The notes under the pieces were generated by a model, which saw nothing but the letters and a program-made list of their open reading frames with translations, was not told where the DNA came from and made no database searches. Positions 1 to 6,896 of a stretch of DNA of 32,406 nt are shown in pieces (position 1 is the stretch's first letter; every line of letters starts with the position of its first letter). The stretch lies in NCBI GenBank assembly GCA_964554475.1, contig CAZKOT010000012.1:1-32406 (forward strand), written 5' to 3'. The DNA comes from CAJKWP01 sp964554475. Its GTDB lineage: Bacteria; Bacillota; Clostridia; Christensenellales; UBA1242. Made by a program: the position numbers and the translations under genes.

Positions 1-182
1 TATTGGTTAGCATTTTCAAATTCTATAAAAACAGAACCATATGAGTTTTGATAAACATTTTCAATAACAAGACTGGAAGTTTGAGTACCTTTTGTTTCTT
101 GTTCACCACAAGCACTCAATAAAAAAATACAAGGCATAATGAATGCCAAACTTAATAAAAATAAAATAATTTTTTTGTTCAT
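1..182 (-). CDS. Lipoprotein, N-terminal part only (cut by window edge)
   Basis: Read leftwards from an ATG at 182. A GGAG (189-192) sits six bases upstream. About 60 codons are visible before the window ends, with no stop. The protein opens with MNKK, then a hydrophobic stretch and the lipobox LSAC with the lipidated Cys at residue 25, followed by a polar segment (GEQETKGTQTSS). It is therefore exported and anchored to the outer face of the membrane. The remaining visible part shows no domain I recognise, so function is unknown. It is divergent from the lipoprotein gene at 326 and has its own promoter-like sequence at 199-227. Confidence 0.8.
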   Translation of the reverse strand, partial: MNKKIILFLLSLAFIMPCIFLLSACGEQETKGTQTSSLVIENVYQNSYGSVFIEFENANQ

Positions 183-198
183 TAATATCTCCGTGTAT

Positions 199-227
199 AT
201 TATACCAAAAAAAAAATTATATATAAA
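199..227 (-). promoter_or_regulatory. Sigma-A-like promoter for the lipoprotein gene ending at the left edge
   Basis: On the minus strand a perfect -10 TATAAT (199-204) is preceded by TGG, which makes it an extended -10. A weak -35, TTTATA (222-227), lies 17 bases upstream. The expected transcription start is near 192, at the RBS, so the leader would be very short. Confidence 0.5.
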
Positions 228-325
228 CTTTTAAAGTAAAATTTATTATTAATTAAATTAAAATGTGGTAAACTTAAAACATAAAATCATTTAAAAAATT
301 TTAATACTACAAAGGAGAATAAATT

Positions 326-1405
326 TTGAAAAAAATAATTGGATTAACTTTAGGAATTTTTTTTATCATATCAAGTATATTCTTAATTTCAGGTTGTGGT
401 TGCAGTGTTAATCATGAAATCATAATACCTGAAGATAACATTTTATTACAATACTTTGATTCAAATTTGCCATCTGGCACAGTTGAATTTACTCATTCTG
501 TACTTAATTTTGAAGATATAAATAGAATTATTCCTTTAGGTAATTTAAACCCTCCTGGTCATGCTTACCCGACCGACCATATGTATTTTTTAGTAAACAG
601 CTTTGAACCTACTGTTTATGCACCTGCTGGTGGAAAAATTTTATTTATTGAAGAGCCGGGAGATTATGGCGACAGAGCAATAAGAATTGCAGTTACAAAT
701 TCTATTACTTATTATTTAGGTCATATTTTTATTAATGAAGGCTTGCAAGTTGGAGATGTAATTGAAGCAGGTTCTCAAATAGGAACAAATGGCAACACTT
801 CTTGTGTCGATTTGGGATTACTTAATAAAAATATAGACAATGGCTTTATTAGCGAAAAAATGCCTCTCACAACAAAATATGGAGACAAACCTTTATTACA
901 TTATTGTGAACCTTTACGTTCCCAATTATATGCACTAGTAAAACCAGCAACTCCAGATTCAGTACAATATCCTGATTATATTTATGATGAAGAAGTAACT
1001 GACGGCGAATTTGCATTTGATATATCAGGAACACTAAGTGGAAATTGGATTGAAGAGGGCAATATTAACTCAGACGGAAGTTATGACTGGGATGCCACAT
1101 TGTCATTTTCATACGACAATTTTTTTCCCGACCAGATTAGAATTGCTAGTGGAAAATATTATCATACTTTTGCTCTTAAAAATGAAGACAATCCTATAAA
1201 ACCGGAAAATGCTAGTACGCAATCAGGAGTTATTACTTATTATCTATACAACGCAAATAATGCCCCTATTGGATTACCAACTGGAAATTTTGATTTTATT
1301 ATGTTGGTTCAAATGTTAAGTGAAAATCGAATTAAATTAGAAATTTTTAATTCAACAAATGAAAATCCGCAATTTACAAGTGCTACTTTATACTATTCTC
1401 GTTAA
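326..1405 (+). CDS. Lipoprotein with degenerate M23/LytM-like peptidase domain
   Basis: 359 residues from a TTG start; GGAG at 314-317 lies eight bases upstream, which decides this start. A signal peptide ends in the lipobox ISGC (Cys24). Residues about 70-165 resemble the M23 (LytM) metallopeptidase fold: His79 and Asp84 near PPGHAYPTDH, the VYAPAGGKI strand (97-105), His133 in YYLGH, and GDVIEAGSQIG (143-153). The usual second metal motif HxH is replaced by CVDLGL around 160-165, and the first motif has H-x4-D rather than H-x3-D. It may therefore be catalytically inactive or altered. The C-terminal half (about 210-359) is polar and probably beta-rich, with no recognised domain. The gene converges on arsA with only 17 bases between the stops. 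Cell-wall binding is an inference from the fold. Confidence 0.75.
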   Translation: MKKIIGLTLGIFFIISSIFLISGCGCSVNHEIIIPEDNILLQYFDSNLPSGTVEFTHSVLNFEDINRIIPLGNLNPPGHAYPTDHMYFLVNSFEPTVYAPAGGKILFIEEPGDYGDRAIRIAVTNSITYYLGHIFINEGLQVGDVIEAGSQIGTNGNTSCVDLGLLNKNIDNGFISEKMPLTTKYGDKPLLHYCEPLRSQLYALVKPATPDSVQYPDYIYDEEVTDGEFAFDISGTLSGNWIEEGNINSDGSYDWDATLSFSYDNFFPDQIRIASGKYYHTFALKNEDNPIKPENASTQSGVITYYLYNANNAPIGLPTGNFDFIMLVQMLSENRIKLEIFNSTNENPQFTSATLYYSR

Positions 1406-1422
1406 CACAAGCATTTTTTGCA

Positions 1423-3123
1423 TTAAATAATTAAATTTTCAAGAGATTTGCCTTTTATCTCTTTTGAGGTCCATTCTATAATTGCAAAATTTCCATTGGA
1501 AATTTCATTTACTTTATTTATCCATTCAATTTCTTCTTGTGATTTTGATTTTAAAATCTTGTTTGTTGTTTTTGCCATAATCATCGAAGCATTAATAACC
1601 CACCACTTTGCAAGTATTCCTGCTCTTGACAAGTCCTCTTGTAATCTCATCGCTTCATAAACGGGTGTTGCTTCCGGCAAAGTTATAATAATTACTTCCG
1701 TTTCATTTGAATTCATAAGTCTTGGAAGCAAGTTTCTCACAGACTTTGGCATTGTGCCTTTTGTTCTTAAAACTTCTTTATGATAACTTTGAGTTGAATC
1801 TAATAGCAAAAGAGTATGTCCTGTTGGTGCTGTATCAATAACGACGACTTCAGCTTTTGATTTTTCTACTATTTCTGCAAAAGCCCTAAACACAGCAATC
1901 TCTTGGGTGCAAGGTGAACGCAAATCTTCTTCTATATATGAAAGGTCTTCGCTACTCATTCCATTATCTTTTGATTGCTTTATAACTTCTTCTTGATATT
2001 TTTCAAGTTCTTCTTTTTCATCAATACTACTAAAAGAAATATGTAAACTCTGGTCTACAATAAATTTCAAATGACTCGCTGGATCAGTGGTAGCAAGATG
2101 AACTTTTTTACCCTTATGCAATAATCCAAGAGCTATGGCAGTTGCAATTGTGGTTTTCCCCACTCCGCCTTTTCCCATTGTGAAAATAACCTTTTTGTTT
2201 GTTTTATATAAATCTTCAATGACATCTTTCAATGTTTTAATTGATTTTAAATTTAATATGTTTTCAATGCCCAAAATATTATAAGCTCTTAAAGGTAAAA
2301 AATAGGTTGACAATGTTTTTAAATTATCTGGCATATTTACAACATCAAATTCTTGTTTTTCCTTAATTTGCTTAGAAATTTCATCATCAATTTCTTCCAA
2401 AATTCCATTAACAACAAGCATTTGATTATCAATTCCTAATGCTTTCAATTCATCACTTGCTCTTTCTGCTTCTAATAATGGTGTTCTATCCGGTCTTGTA
2501 ACTAGCACCAAAGTGGTTTCGTTTTTATCTGAAAGTGTATTCATTGCTTTTTTATAAATTTCTTTTCTACTTTCTAGTCCCGAAAGCTGACCAAGACAAG
2601 AAGCCCCATGTGTGCTTTCACTTATAAAATTACTCCATGCTGATGGAAGCTGCAAAAATCTTAATGTATGACCAGTTGGAGCTGTATCAAAAATTATATA
2701 ATCAAATTTTTTTTCAAGATCTTTGTTTGTAATAAAATTTGAAAATTCGTTAAAAGCTGCAATTTCAATTGTGCAAGAACCTGATAATTGTTCTTCCATA
2801 TTTTTAATAACCACGTCTGGCATTTTATCTCTATATGGAGCAATAACACTTTCACGATATTCTTCCGCTGATTTCACGGGGTCTAAGTTTGCGACAACTA
2901 AATTTTCTAAACCTTTTATTGCAGTACCTTTGTTGGTTAATTCAGTTTTGAAAACATCTTGCAAATTACTTGCAGGATCTGTGCTAATAAGTAAAACTTT
3001 TTTACCACTATCAGCAAAATTTACCGCAGTGGCACAAGCTATTGATGTTTTGCCAACTCCACCTTTACCAGTAAAAAAAAGATACTTTGTAAAATTCATT
3101 CTATCTGGAATGTATTTTTTCAC
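1423..3123 (-). CDS. arsA: ArsA, arsenite/antimonite-driven ATPase (two-domain)
   Basis: Cytoplasmic ATPase that, in characterised systems, energises the ArsB or Acr3 arsenite exporter. Two homologous halves are visible, each with a GKGGVGKT P-loop (about residues 19-26 and 315-322) and a DTAPTGHTL signature. The three Cys positions that bind As(III)/Sb(III) in known ArsA are present: SCTIEIAAF (about 117), ASCLGQ (about 175) and SPCTQEIAVF (about 405). Length (566 aa) fits the family (about 580). I place the start at GTG 3123. It overlaps the arsD stop as TAGTG and has GGAGG nine bases upstream. An ATG at 3132 would touch the GGAGG with no spacer; an ATG at 3099 has no RBS. Last gene of the ars operon. 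It is not single-domain Get3, because it has two halves and the metalloid cysteines. Confidence 0.95.
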   Translation of the reverse strand: MKKYIPDRMNFTKYLFFTGKGGVGKTSIACATAVNFADSGKKVLLISTDPASNLQDVFKTELTNKGTAIKGLENLVVANLDPVKSAEEYRESVIAPYRDKMPDVVIKNMEEQLSGSCTIEIAAFNEFSNFITNKDLEKKFDYIIFDTAPTGHTLRFLQLPSAWSNFISESTHGASCLGQLSGLESRKEIYKKAMNTLSDKNETTLVLVTRPDRTPLLEAERASDELKALGIDNQMLVVNGILEEIDDEISKQIKEKQEFDVVNMPDNLKTLSTYFLPLRAYNILGIENILNLKSIKTLKDVIEDLYKTNKKVIFTMGKGGVGKTTIATAIALGLLHKGKKVHLATTDPASHLKFIVDQSLHISFSSIDEKEELEKYQEEVIKQSKDNGMSSEDLSYIEEDLRSPCTQEIAVFRAFAEIVEKSKAEVVVIDTAPTGHTLLLLDSTQSYHKEVLRTKGTMPKSVRNLLPRLMNSNETEVIIITLPEATPVYEAMRLQEDLSRAGILAKWWVINASMIMAKTTNKILKSKSQEEIEWINKVNEISNGNFAIIEWTSKEIKGKSLENLII

Positions 3124-3935
3124 TAGCAACATCCTCCGTCATGGCAACAATTTGATTTTTTAGGCTTTCCATCAAAATCTGCGGGAATTTCAAGAAATTT
3201 TGCTATTTCTTCATTAGTTGGATATCTATTTGTTAAAACAATTTCATTGTCAAGCATAGTTAATGGCAAGCAATTTATACCTTCTTTGTTCAATAATTCC
3301 CCTATTTTAGAATTTTTCATAAATTCTTGTGGTGCGCTTGATAAATTATATCTTTCAATTTTTATCCCTTTCTTTCCCAAATTGTTTATTACTGTTGAAA
3401 TTCTCAATAGTTCAGGGTCAATACTGGCTCCACACAGTCCTGTTGAACAGCACATTGCCGGTTCATAAATTTTCATTTTTTTCATATTAAATTCCTTCTT
3501 TTTAAAAAATTTGTTTAAATTTTCAGGTAAAGAATATTCATATTCATTATCTGGTTTATTTCCGTAAATAATACGTAAAATTCCATCAATAATCATTGAA
3601 GCGGGTGGTTGTTCATATTCCTTATCATTAAAAACAAACACACGACAATCGGTACTTTCACCACAAATTTCTCCGCAATTTTTGCAATCACTTTCTTTTA
3701 ATTCATCACATATATCAATGCCATTTACTCTGATTGTGGGCGAACTTATGAAATGATATTGTCTTGCAAGTTTTTCATTTGTTATTTTTACTTTGTTAAC
3801 TTTTACTTCAATATTTAATAAATTAAATATTGGTGATAATTTTTCAAGTGCTGAATTTAATACATCATCAGTAGAAACACATCTTTCACATGTATTTAAA
3901 TCAAGATATAAAAAATCAATAATTATTGTTTTCAT
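3123..3935 (-). CDS. arsD: DUF2703-ArsD fusion, arsenic metallochaperone
   Basis: 270 residues. The C-terminal part (151-270) is a full-length ArsD, the chaperone that hands As(III)/Sb(III) to ArsA. It opens MKKMKIYEPAMCCSTGLCG with Cys162, Cys163 and Cys168 matching ArsD Cys12/13/18, and ends in the Cys pairs NCCHDGGCC. The N-terminal part (1-about 130) looks like DUF2703, a thioredoxin-like family: YLDLNTCERC (CxxC at 16-19), the SSPTIRVNG strand, and a Cys-rich DCKNCGEICGESTDC block. A GGAA-type RBS precedes ATG 3935. A second RBS, AAGAAGGA (3493-3500), lies seven bases before the in-frame ATG at 3485, so ArsD alone could also be made. Its stop overlaps the arsA GTG. Second gene of the ars operon. 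Confidence 0.88.
   Translation of the reverse strand: MKTIIIDFLYLDLNTCERCVSTDDVLNSALEKLSPIFNLLNIEVKVNKVKITNEKLARQYHFISSPTIRVNGIDICDELKESDCKNCGEICGESTDCRVFVFNDKEYEQPPASMIIDGILRIIYGNKPDNEYEYSLPENLNKFFKKKEFNMKKMKIYEPAMCCSTGLCGASIDPELLRISTVINNLGKKGIKIERYNLSSAPQEFMKNSKIGELLNKEGINCLPLTMLDNEIVLTNRYPTNEEIAKFLEIPADFDGKPKKSNCCHDGGCC
3485..3500 (-). promoter_or_regulatory. Internal RBS and start codon for free-standing ArsD
   Basis: On the minus strand AAGAAGGA (3493-3500) is followed after seven bases by ATG (3483-3485), in frame with the surrounding 270-codon ORF (codon 151). The resulting 120-residue product has exactly the usual ArsD length. The spacing and strength equal or exceed those of the RBS at the fusion's own start. 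Confidence 0.6.
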
Positions 3936-3954
3936 TTTTAATTCCTTTTATTTT

Positions 3955-3973
3955 ATAGATGAGTATCAATATG
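3955..3973. promoter_or_regulatory. Second ArsR-operator-like copy between arsR and arsD
   Basis: ATAGATGAGTATCAATATG matches the arsR promoter site at 4308-4326 at 16 of 19 positions, in the same orientation, and keeps the imperfect dyad ATAGAT-N4-ATCAAT. It lies about 20 bases upstream of the arsD start. It may be a second ArsR site, but binding is an inference. Confidence 0.45.
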
Positions 3974-3991
3974 ATTGTTAAAAAAAAAAGG

Positions 3992-4291
3992 CTAATGACA
4001 TCCACAATCTTTCTTTTCGCAACATTTTTTATCCTTGGCAACGAAATTTACTAACTCATTTATTTTTTTCTCATTAAGAGTGTAATTATTCCAAATGCCG
4101 TCTTTTTCACAAAAAACAAGTTCACTTTCAACAAGCATTTTCATGTGATAAGAAAGAGTTGGTTGTGTAATTTCAAATTGTTCAAGCAGTTTACAAGCAC
4201 ACATTGTTCCACTTTTCAACATTTCAATTATTTTTAATCTTGTTTCATCACTTAAAACTTTAAATAAGTATGCACCATCTTTACAATTCAT
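3992..4291 (-). CDS. arsR: ArsR-family metalloid-responsive repressor
   Basis: A small winged-helix repressor that leaves DNA when it binds As(III)/Sb(III). The protein shows the helix-turn-helix core (LSDETRLKIIEML near the start, then ITQPTLSYHMKML as recognition helix) and a metalloid site MCACKLL comparable to the ELCVCDL box of ArsR. An extra Cys-rich tail (KKCCEKKDCGCH) could add ligands. I start at ATG 4291 (99 aa, MNCKDGAYLF) because a GGGG lies 8 bases upstream. The ATG at 4309, giving 105 aa, has no RBS and lies inside the operator palindrome and close to the predicted transcription start. First gene of the operon arsR-arsD-arsA; the gap to arsD is 56 bases. Confidence 0.93.
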   Translation of the reverse strand: MNCKDGAYLFKVLSDETRLKIIEMLKSGTMCACKLLEQFEITQPTLSYHMKMLVESELVFCEKDGIWNNYTLNEKKINELVNFVAKDKKCCEKKDCGCH

Positions 4292-4307
4292 ATTTTTACC
4301 CCTACAC

Positions 4308-4323
4308 ATAGATTATTATCTAT
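4308..4323. promoter_or_regulatory. ArsR operator, perfect inverted repeat
   Basis: ATAGAT-TATT-ATCTAT is a perfect six-base inverted repeat with a four-base spacer. It starts one base downstream of the predicted -10 of the arsR promoter, spanning the expected transcription start. This is the usual place and style of an autoregulatory ArsR site. Confidence 0.65.
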
Positions 4324-4352
4324 ATGTTAACACATTGTTTTTTAGAATACAA
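4324..4352 (-). promoter_or_regulatory. Sigma-A promoter of the ars operon
   Basis: Minus strand: -35 TTGTAT (4347-4352), 17-base spacer, -10 TAACAT (4324-4329) with an upstream TGT (extended -10 type). The expected start is near 4317, within the operator at 4308-4323, so bound ArsR would block it. Confidence 0.6.
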
Positions 4353-4514
4353 GCATTTTTAAATAATTAATTTCGAATAAAATGGTGTTTTTCAAAACAA
4401 TTTGTTTTTTACTTCAATTAAATTTTTTATCTGTCGTTTTGTCTAAATAGGTTTAAAACACTGTAAAATAATAGTTTTAATGCTAGTATAAAAGAAAACG
4501 TTTATAATAATAGT

Positions 4515-5240
4515 TCAAATTTTCTTATTGAAAAGTGTTACTTTTCCGTTTTTAATTTCGTAAACATCACCAAAATATTCCATTTTTCCATCTTTTAAAA
4601 CGATATAGGAACCATTTGGAAACCCTAACATTTTTGATTTATAACTTTGCGGCAAAATGTATTTATTAATAGCATCGACTTCTAATTCATTTTGCATTTC
4701 AACTTTTTTTCCGTCAAAATGAGGAATAAAAATAATATCGACAAATCCCATACCGCCCGACCATTTAGGATTTTCTAATTCAATTTTACTTTCTGGAAAA
4801 TTAAAAATTTTTTTCGTTAAATACATTGCCCCCGCCGAGATGCCCATTATTAATCCTTTATAATTTTTCAACAATTCCGCTAATTTTATGTAGTGATAAA
4901 AATGTTTTGCAAATAAAATTGCACCACCACAAAGAAATATAAAATCAGCTTTTTCAATCAATTCTTTTGCTTCTTCGTCATTTCGACTGTCTAAAGTTTG
5001 ATAGTTTTTAAATTGTATTCCACTCATTTTAAAAGATTTTTTAAATATGTTTAAAAATGAATCGGTTTTTAAATAATTGTTTGGATTGTTTGCAATAATT
5101 AAACAATTATCTCGTTTTTTCAAATACTTTTTTAAATTAGTTAAAATTGAATTTTCATCCAAAATTTTTTTAGGAATTCTTTTCCCGTTTTCGTCCTTAT
5201 CGTAAGCATTTAACCTACTTGCTAAAATAAAAGTGGGCAT
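4515..5240 (-). CDS. Peptidase E-like protein (family S51, class I glutamine amidotransferase-like fold)
   Basis: 241 residues, starting at ATG 5240 with AAGGAG (5246-5251) five bases upstream; the open frame that continues into the run of N is not part of the gene. The nucleophile elbow GISAGA (Ser135) and IIFIPHFD (His174) match the S51 serine peptidase pattern, and FLCGGAILF (about 102-110) fits the loop before it. Salmonella PepE cleaves Asp-X dipeptides, but many S51 relatives have other or unknown substrates, so specificity is not assigned. Length matches the family (about 230-240). It stands alone between the ars promoter and the gap. A further NGSYIVLKDGKMEYFGD segment near the C-terminus is typical of clostridial members, from memory. 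Confidence 0.85.
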   Translation of the reverse strand: MPTFILASRLNAYDKDENGKRIPKKILDENSILTNLKKYLKKRDNCLIIANNPNNYLKTDSFLNIFKKSFKMSGIQFKNYQTLDSRNDEEAKELIEKADFIFLCGGAILFAKHFYHYIKLAELLKNYKGLIMGISAGAMYLTKKIFNFPESKIELENPKWSGGMGFVDIIFIPHFDGKKVEMQNELEVDAINKYILPQSYKSKMLGFPNGSYIVLKDGKMEYFGDVYEIKNGKVTLFNKKI

Positions 5241-5255
5241 TTTTTCTCCTTGTAC

Positions 5256-5355
5256 NNNNNNNNNNNNNNNNNNNNNNNNNNNNNNNNNNNNNNNNNNNNN
5301 NNNNNNNNNNNNNNNNNNNNNNNNNNNNNNNNNNNNNNNNNNNNNNNNNNNNNNN
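5256..5355. other. Assembly gap, 100 N
   Basis: Exactly 100 N, the conventional placeholder for a gap of unknown size. The linkage of the ars and peptidase part to the ger part rests on scaffolding only. The gap starts five bases beyond the peptidase RBS and ends 87 bases from the stop of the small ger-operon gene, so genes may be missing here. Confidence 0.98.
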
Positions 5356-5361
5356 CACTTC

Positions 5362-5418
5362 AAAAAATTTTTAACAACATTTTTTAATATATTGAATTCA
5401 AATTGTTAAAATTTTTTT
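5362..5418. terminator. AT-only inverted repeat, possible end of ger operon
   Basis: Arms AAAAAATTTTTAACAA (5362-5377) and TTGTTAAAATTTTTTT (5403-5418) pair almost completely around a 25-base loop, with T-runs on either strand. It is located 25 to 80 bases after the stop of the last ger gene. The stem has few G-C pairs, so its function as a terminator is uncertain. Confidence 0.3.
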
Positions 5419-5442
5419 CGTGCATTCCAAAATTTTTTACTT

Positions 5443-5661
5443 TTAATTTTGCGGATAAGCAATACCGATTGATTTTAAAAATTCTTCAAATAAAACAAGT
5501 GTGCTTGGCATTTCAATTCCAAATGCATCAAGAACAGGAAAACTTAAGGCAACTAGAAAAAAAATTAAAAAAATTGCCATCCCCCATTTTGATTTCTGTT
5601 GTGCAAGAGGTAAAAAATCAATTAAAAACACAAAAATAAAGCCAATAATAATTAAAAGCAT
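5443..5661 (-). CDS. Small two-helix membrane protein, candidate germinant-receptor D subunit
   Basis: 72 residues: helix 1 at about 2-19 (LLIIIGFIFVFLIDFL), a short KSK loop, helix 2 at about 26-49, then an amphipathic tail ending AYPQN. Start ATG 5661 overlaps the gerB stop as TAATG, with AAAAGGAGG upstream, so translation is coupled to gerB. Bacillus germinant-receptor operons often carry a fourth gene for a protein of about 75 residues with two membrane helices, called the D subunit, which modulates germination. Size, topology and operon position fit. I cannot show sequence homology by eye. Confidence 0.75.
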   Translation of the reverse strand: MLLIIIGFIFVFLIDFLPLAQQKSKWGMAIFLIFFLVALSFPVLDAFGIEMPSTLVLFEEFLKSIGIAYPQN

Positions 5662-6896
5662 TATTTTTCCTCCTTTTGCAACAGAAAAGCTTTTTCATTT
5701 TTTCCTAATAGCTGTTTTTTACTTGCTTTAAATTTACTTGAAAATGATTTTTTAAAAACATAAGATTTTTTAAAATTATTTTCCAAATTTTGAAAATTGC
5801 CTTGTTCTTTTTTTGGAAATCCCCGAATTTTCGCAACAATAAATAATAAAAGTGGAATTATTATTTCAAAAATCATGTGAAAAAATGGAATTACATAAGG
5901 TGTTAGTTCCATCTCTTGCATATCTGATTTATAAATTACTGTTGCATAAAAAGCGATTAGTAAACCTGTAATTAAAGCAAGGTTTTTAAACTGTTTAATT
6001 TCAAATATTTGAGCGACTGTAATGGTTGTTATGTAAAGAAATAAAGTTATTTTGAAAAATAAAAGCATCATAATTGCAACAACAAATAAAATTTCAATCC
6101 TCGAAATTGCATCACCAATTGTAATCAATCTAAAAATAATTAATTTAGGAATTGAAACAAGTTGAATAAGATTGCCTAAAACTGTAATGTCTCTCATAAG
6201 TATAATTAAAAAAATTGAAATTCCTATAATTAATCCCCAAAGCCAAAATTTTAACAAGCTTTTTTTTTCAACTCTTATGTTTGGAGTAATCATTAAAAAA
6301 ATAACTAATTCACCAATTGGAATCATCATTGAAAAGTGAACACCTTGAACATATTTTAAAAAAGGTTGCTCAAAAATTGGAAGAAAATTTTGAAGGTCAA
6401 TTTGGTCTAATAGAAAAACAACTGAAACGACAAGAATAGAAAATTCCACAATAGTAAAAAGTACACTGTATCTTGTGCAAACTTTGAGCCCATGTCTCAC
6501 TGCAAAAACACTAAACAAAATTGTAACCAAAATTATAGCAAAAAGCGGAGTGTTTATCATAACTGTTATTTTTGCAAATTTTCCTAGACTTCTTAAATTT
6601 AGAGTTGTTACTGTAAATAAATAATATAAAAACATAATGCTCAATAATTTACCAATAAATTTTCCAAAAACCGTTTCTAGCATTTGAACAAAATTTTTAT
6701 TATTAAACATAAGCATTAGTTTGTTATATAAAAAAATAAAAGGAATGAAAAATATTGTTGCAATTAAAACTGTAATCCATGCATCATTTTTAACGATGGC
6801 AACATTAAAAGTTGTAAAAACAGAAATAGATTGTAGCATAAATGCCACTGTGAACATAAACCTAACGCCTGAAATTTGAGTTTTATCGATTGTCAT
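5661..6896 (-). CDS. gerKB: Spore germinant receptor B subunit (GerAB/GerKB family permease)
   Basis: 411 residues, integral membrane protein of the APC-like spore germination permease family, which binds the nutrient germinant in the spore inner membrane. It begins ISGVRFMFTVAFMLQS, as family members do, and about ten hydrophobic segments follow up to about residue 355. The last 56 residues form a polar tail with 15 lysines that most members, usually about 360-370 aa, lack. The ATG at 6896 lies within the end of gerC (14-base overlap), with GGAG ten bases upstream. It acts with the GerA and GerC products from the same transcript. The symbol follows the gerKA-KC-KB gene order; the germinant is unknown. 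Confidence 0.9.
   Translation of the reverse strand: MTIDKTQISGVRFMFTVAFMLQSISVFTTFNVAIVKNDAWITVLIATIFFIPFIFLYNKLMLMFNNKNFVQMLETVFGKFIGKLLSIMFLYYLFTVTTLNLRSLGKFAKITVMINTPLFAIILVTILFSVFAVRHGLKVCTRYSVLFTIVEFSILVVSVVFLLDQIDLQNFLPIFEQPFLKYVQGVHFSMMIPIGELVIFLMITPNIRVEKKSLLKFWLWGLIIGISIFLIILMRDITVLGNLIQLVSIPKLIIFRLITIGDAISRIEILFVVAIMMLLFFKITLFLYITTITVAQIFEIKQFKNLALITGLLIAFYATVIYKSDMQEMELTPYVIPFFHMIFEIIIPLLLFIVAKIRGFPKKEQGNFQNLENNFKKSYVFKKSFSSKFKASKKQLLGKNEKAFLLQKEEK

Noticed and set aside
1406..1422. Terminator between the convergent lipoprotein and arsA genes
   Set aside because: Only a three-base stem around a T-run (GCA/TGC near 1410-1420) can be formed, which is too weak to call.
1423..3123. 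ArsA might instead be a Get3-like tail-anchored protein targeting ATPase
   Set aside because: Two P-loop halves, three metalloid cysteines and the arsR-arsD context all indicate ArsA.
2723..3163. Plus-strand ORF of 146 codons
   Set aside because: Lies antisense within arsA; the composition is that of a shadow frame and it has no RBS.
3952..3981. Second promoter in the arsR-arsD gap (TTAACA-N18-TATAAA, minus strand)
   Set aside because: It would start transcription inside the arsD RBS, leaving a leader of about nine bases; judged a chance match in A/T-rich DNA.
5241..5363. Extension of the peptidase ORF through the run of N to 5363
   Set aside because: The residues are unknown, and a strong RBS supports the start at 5240.
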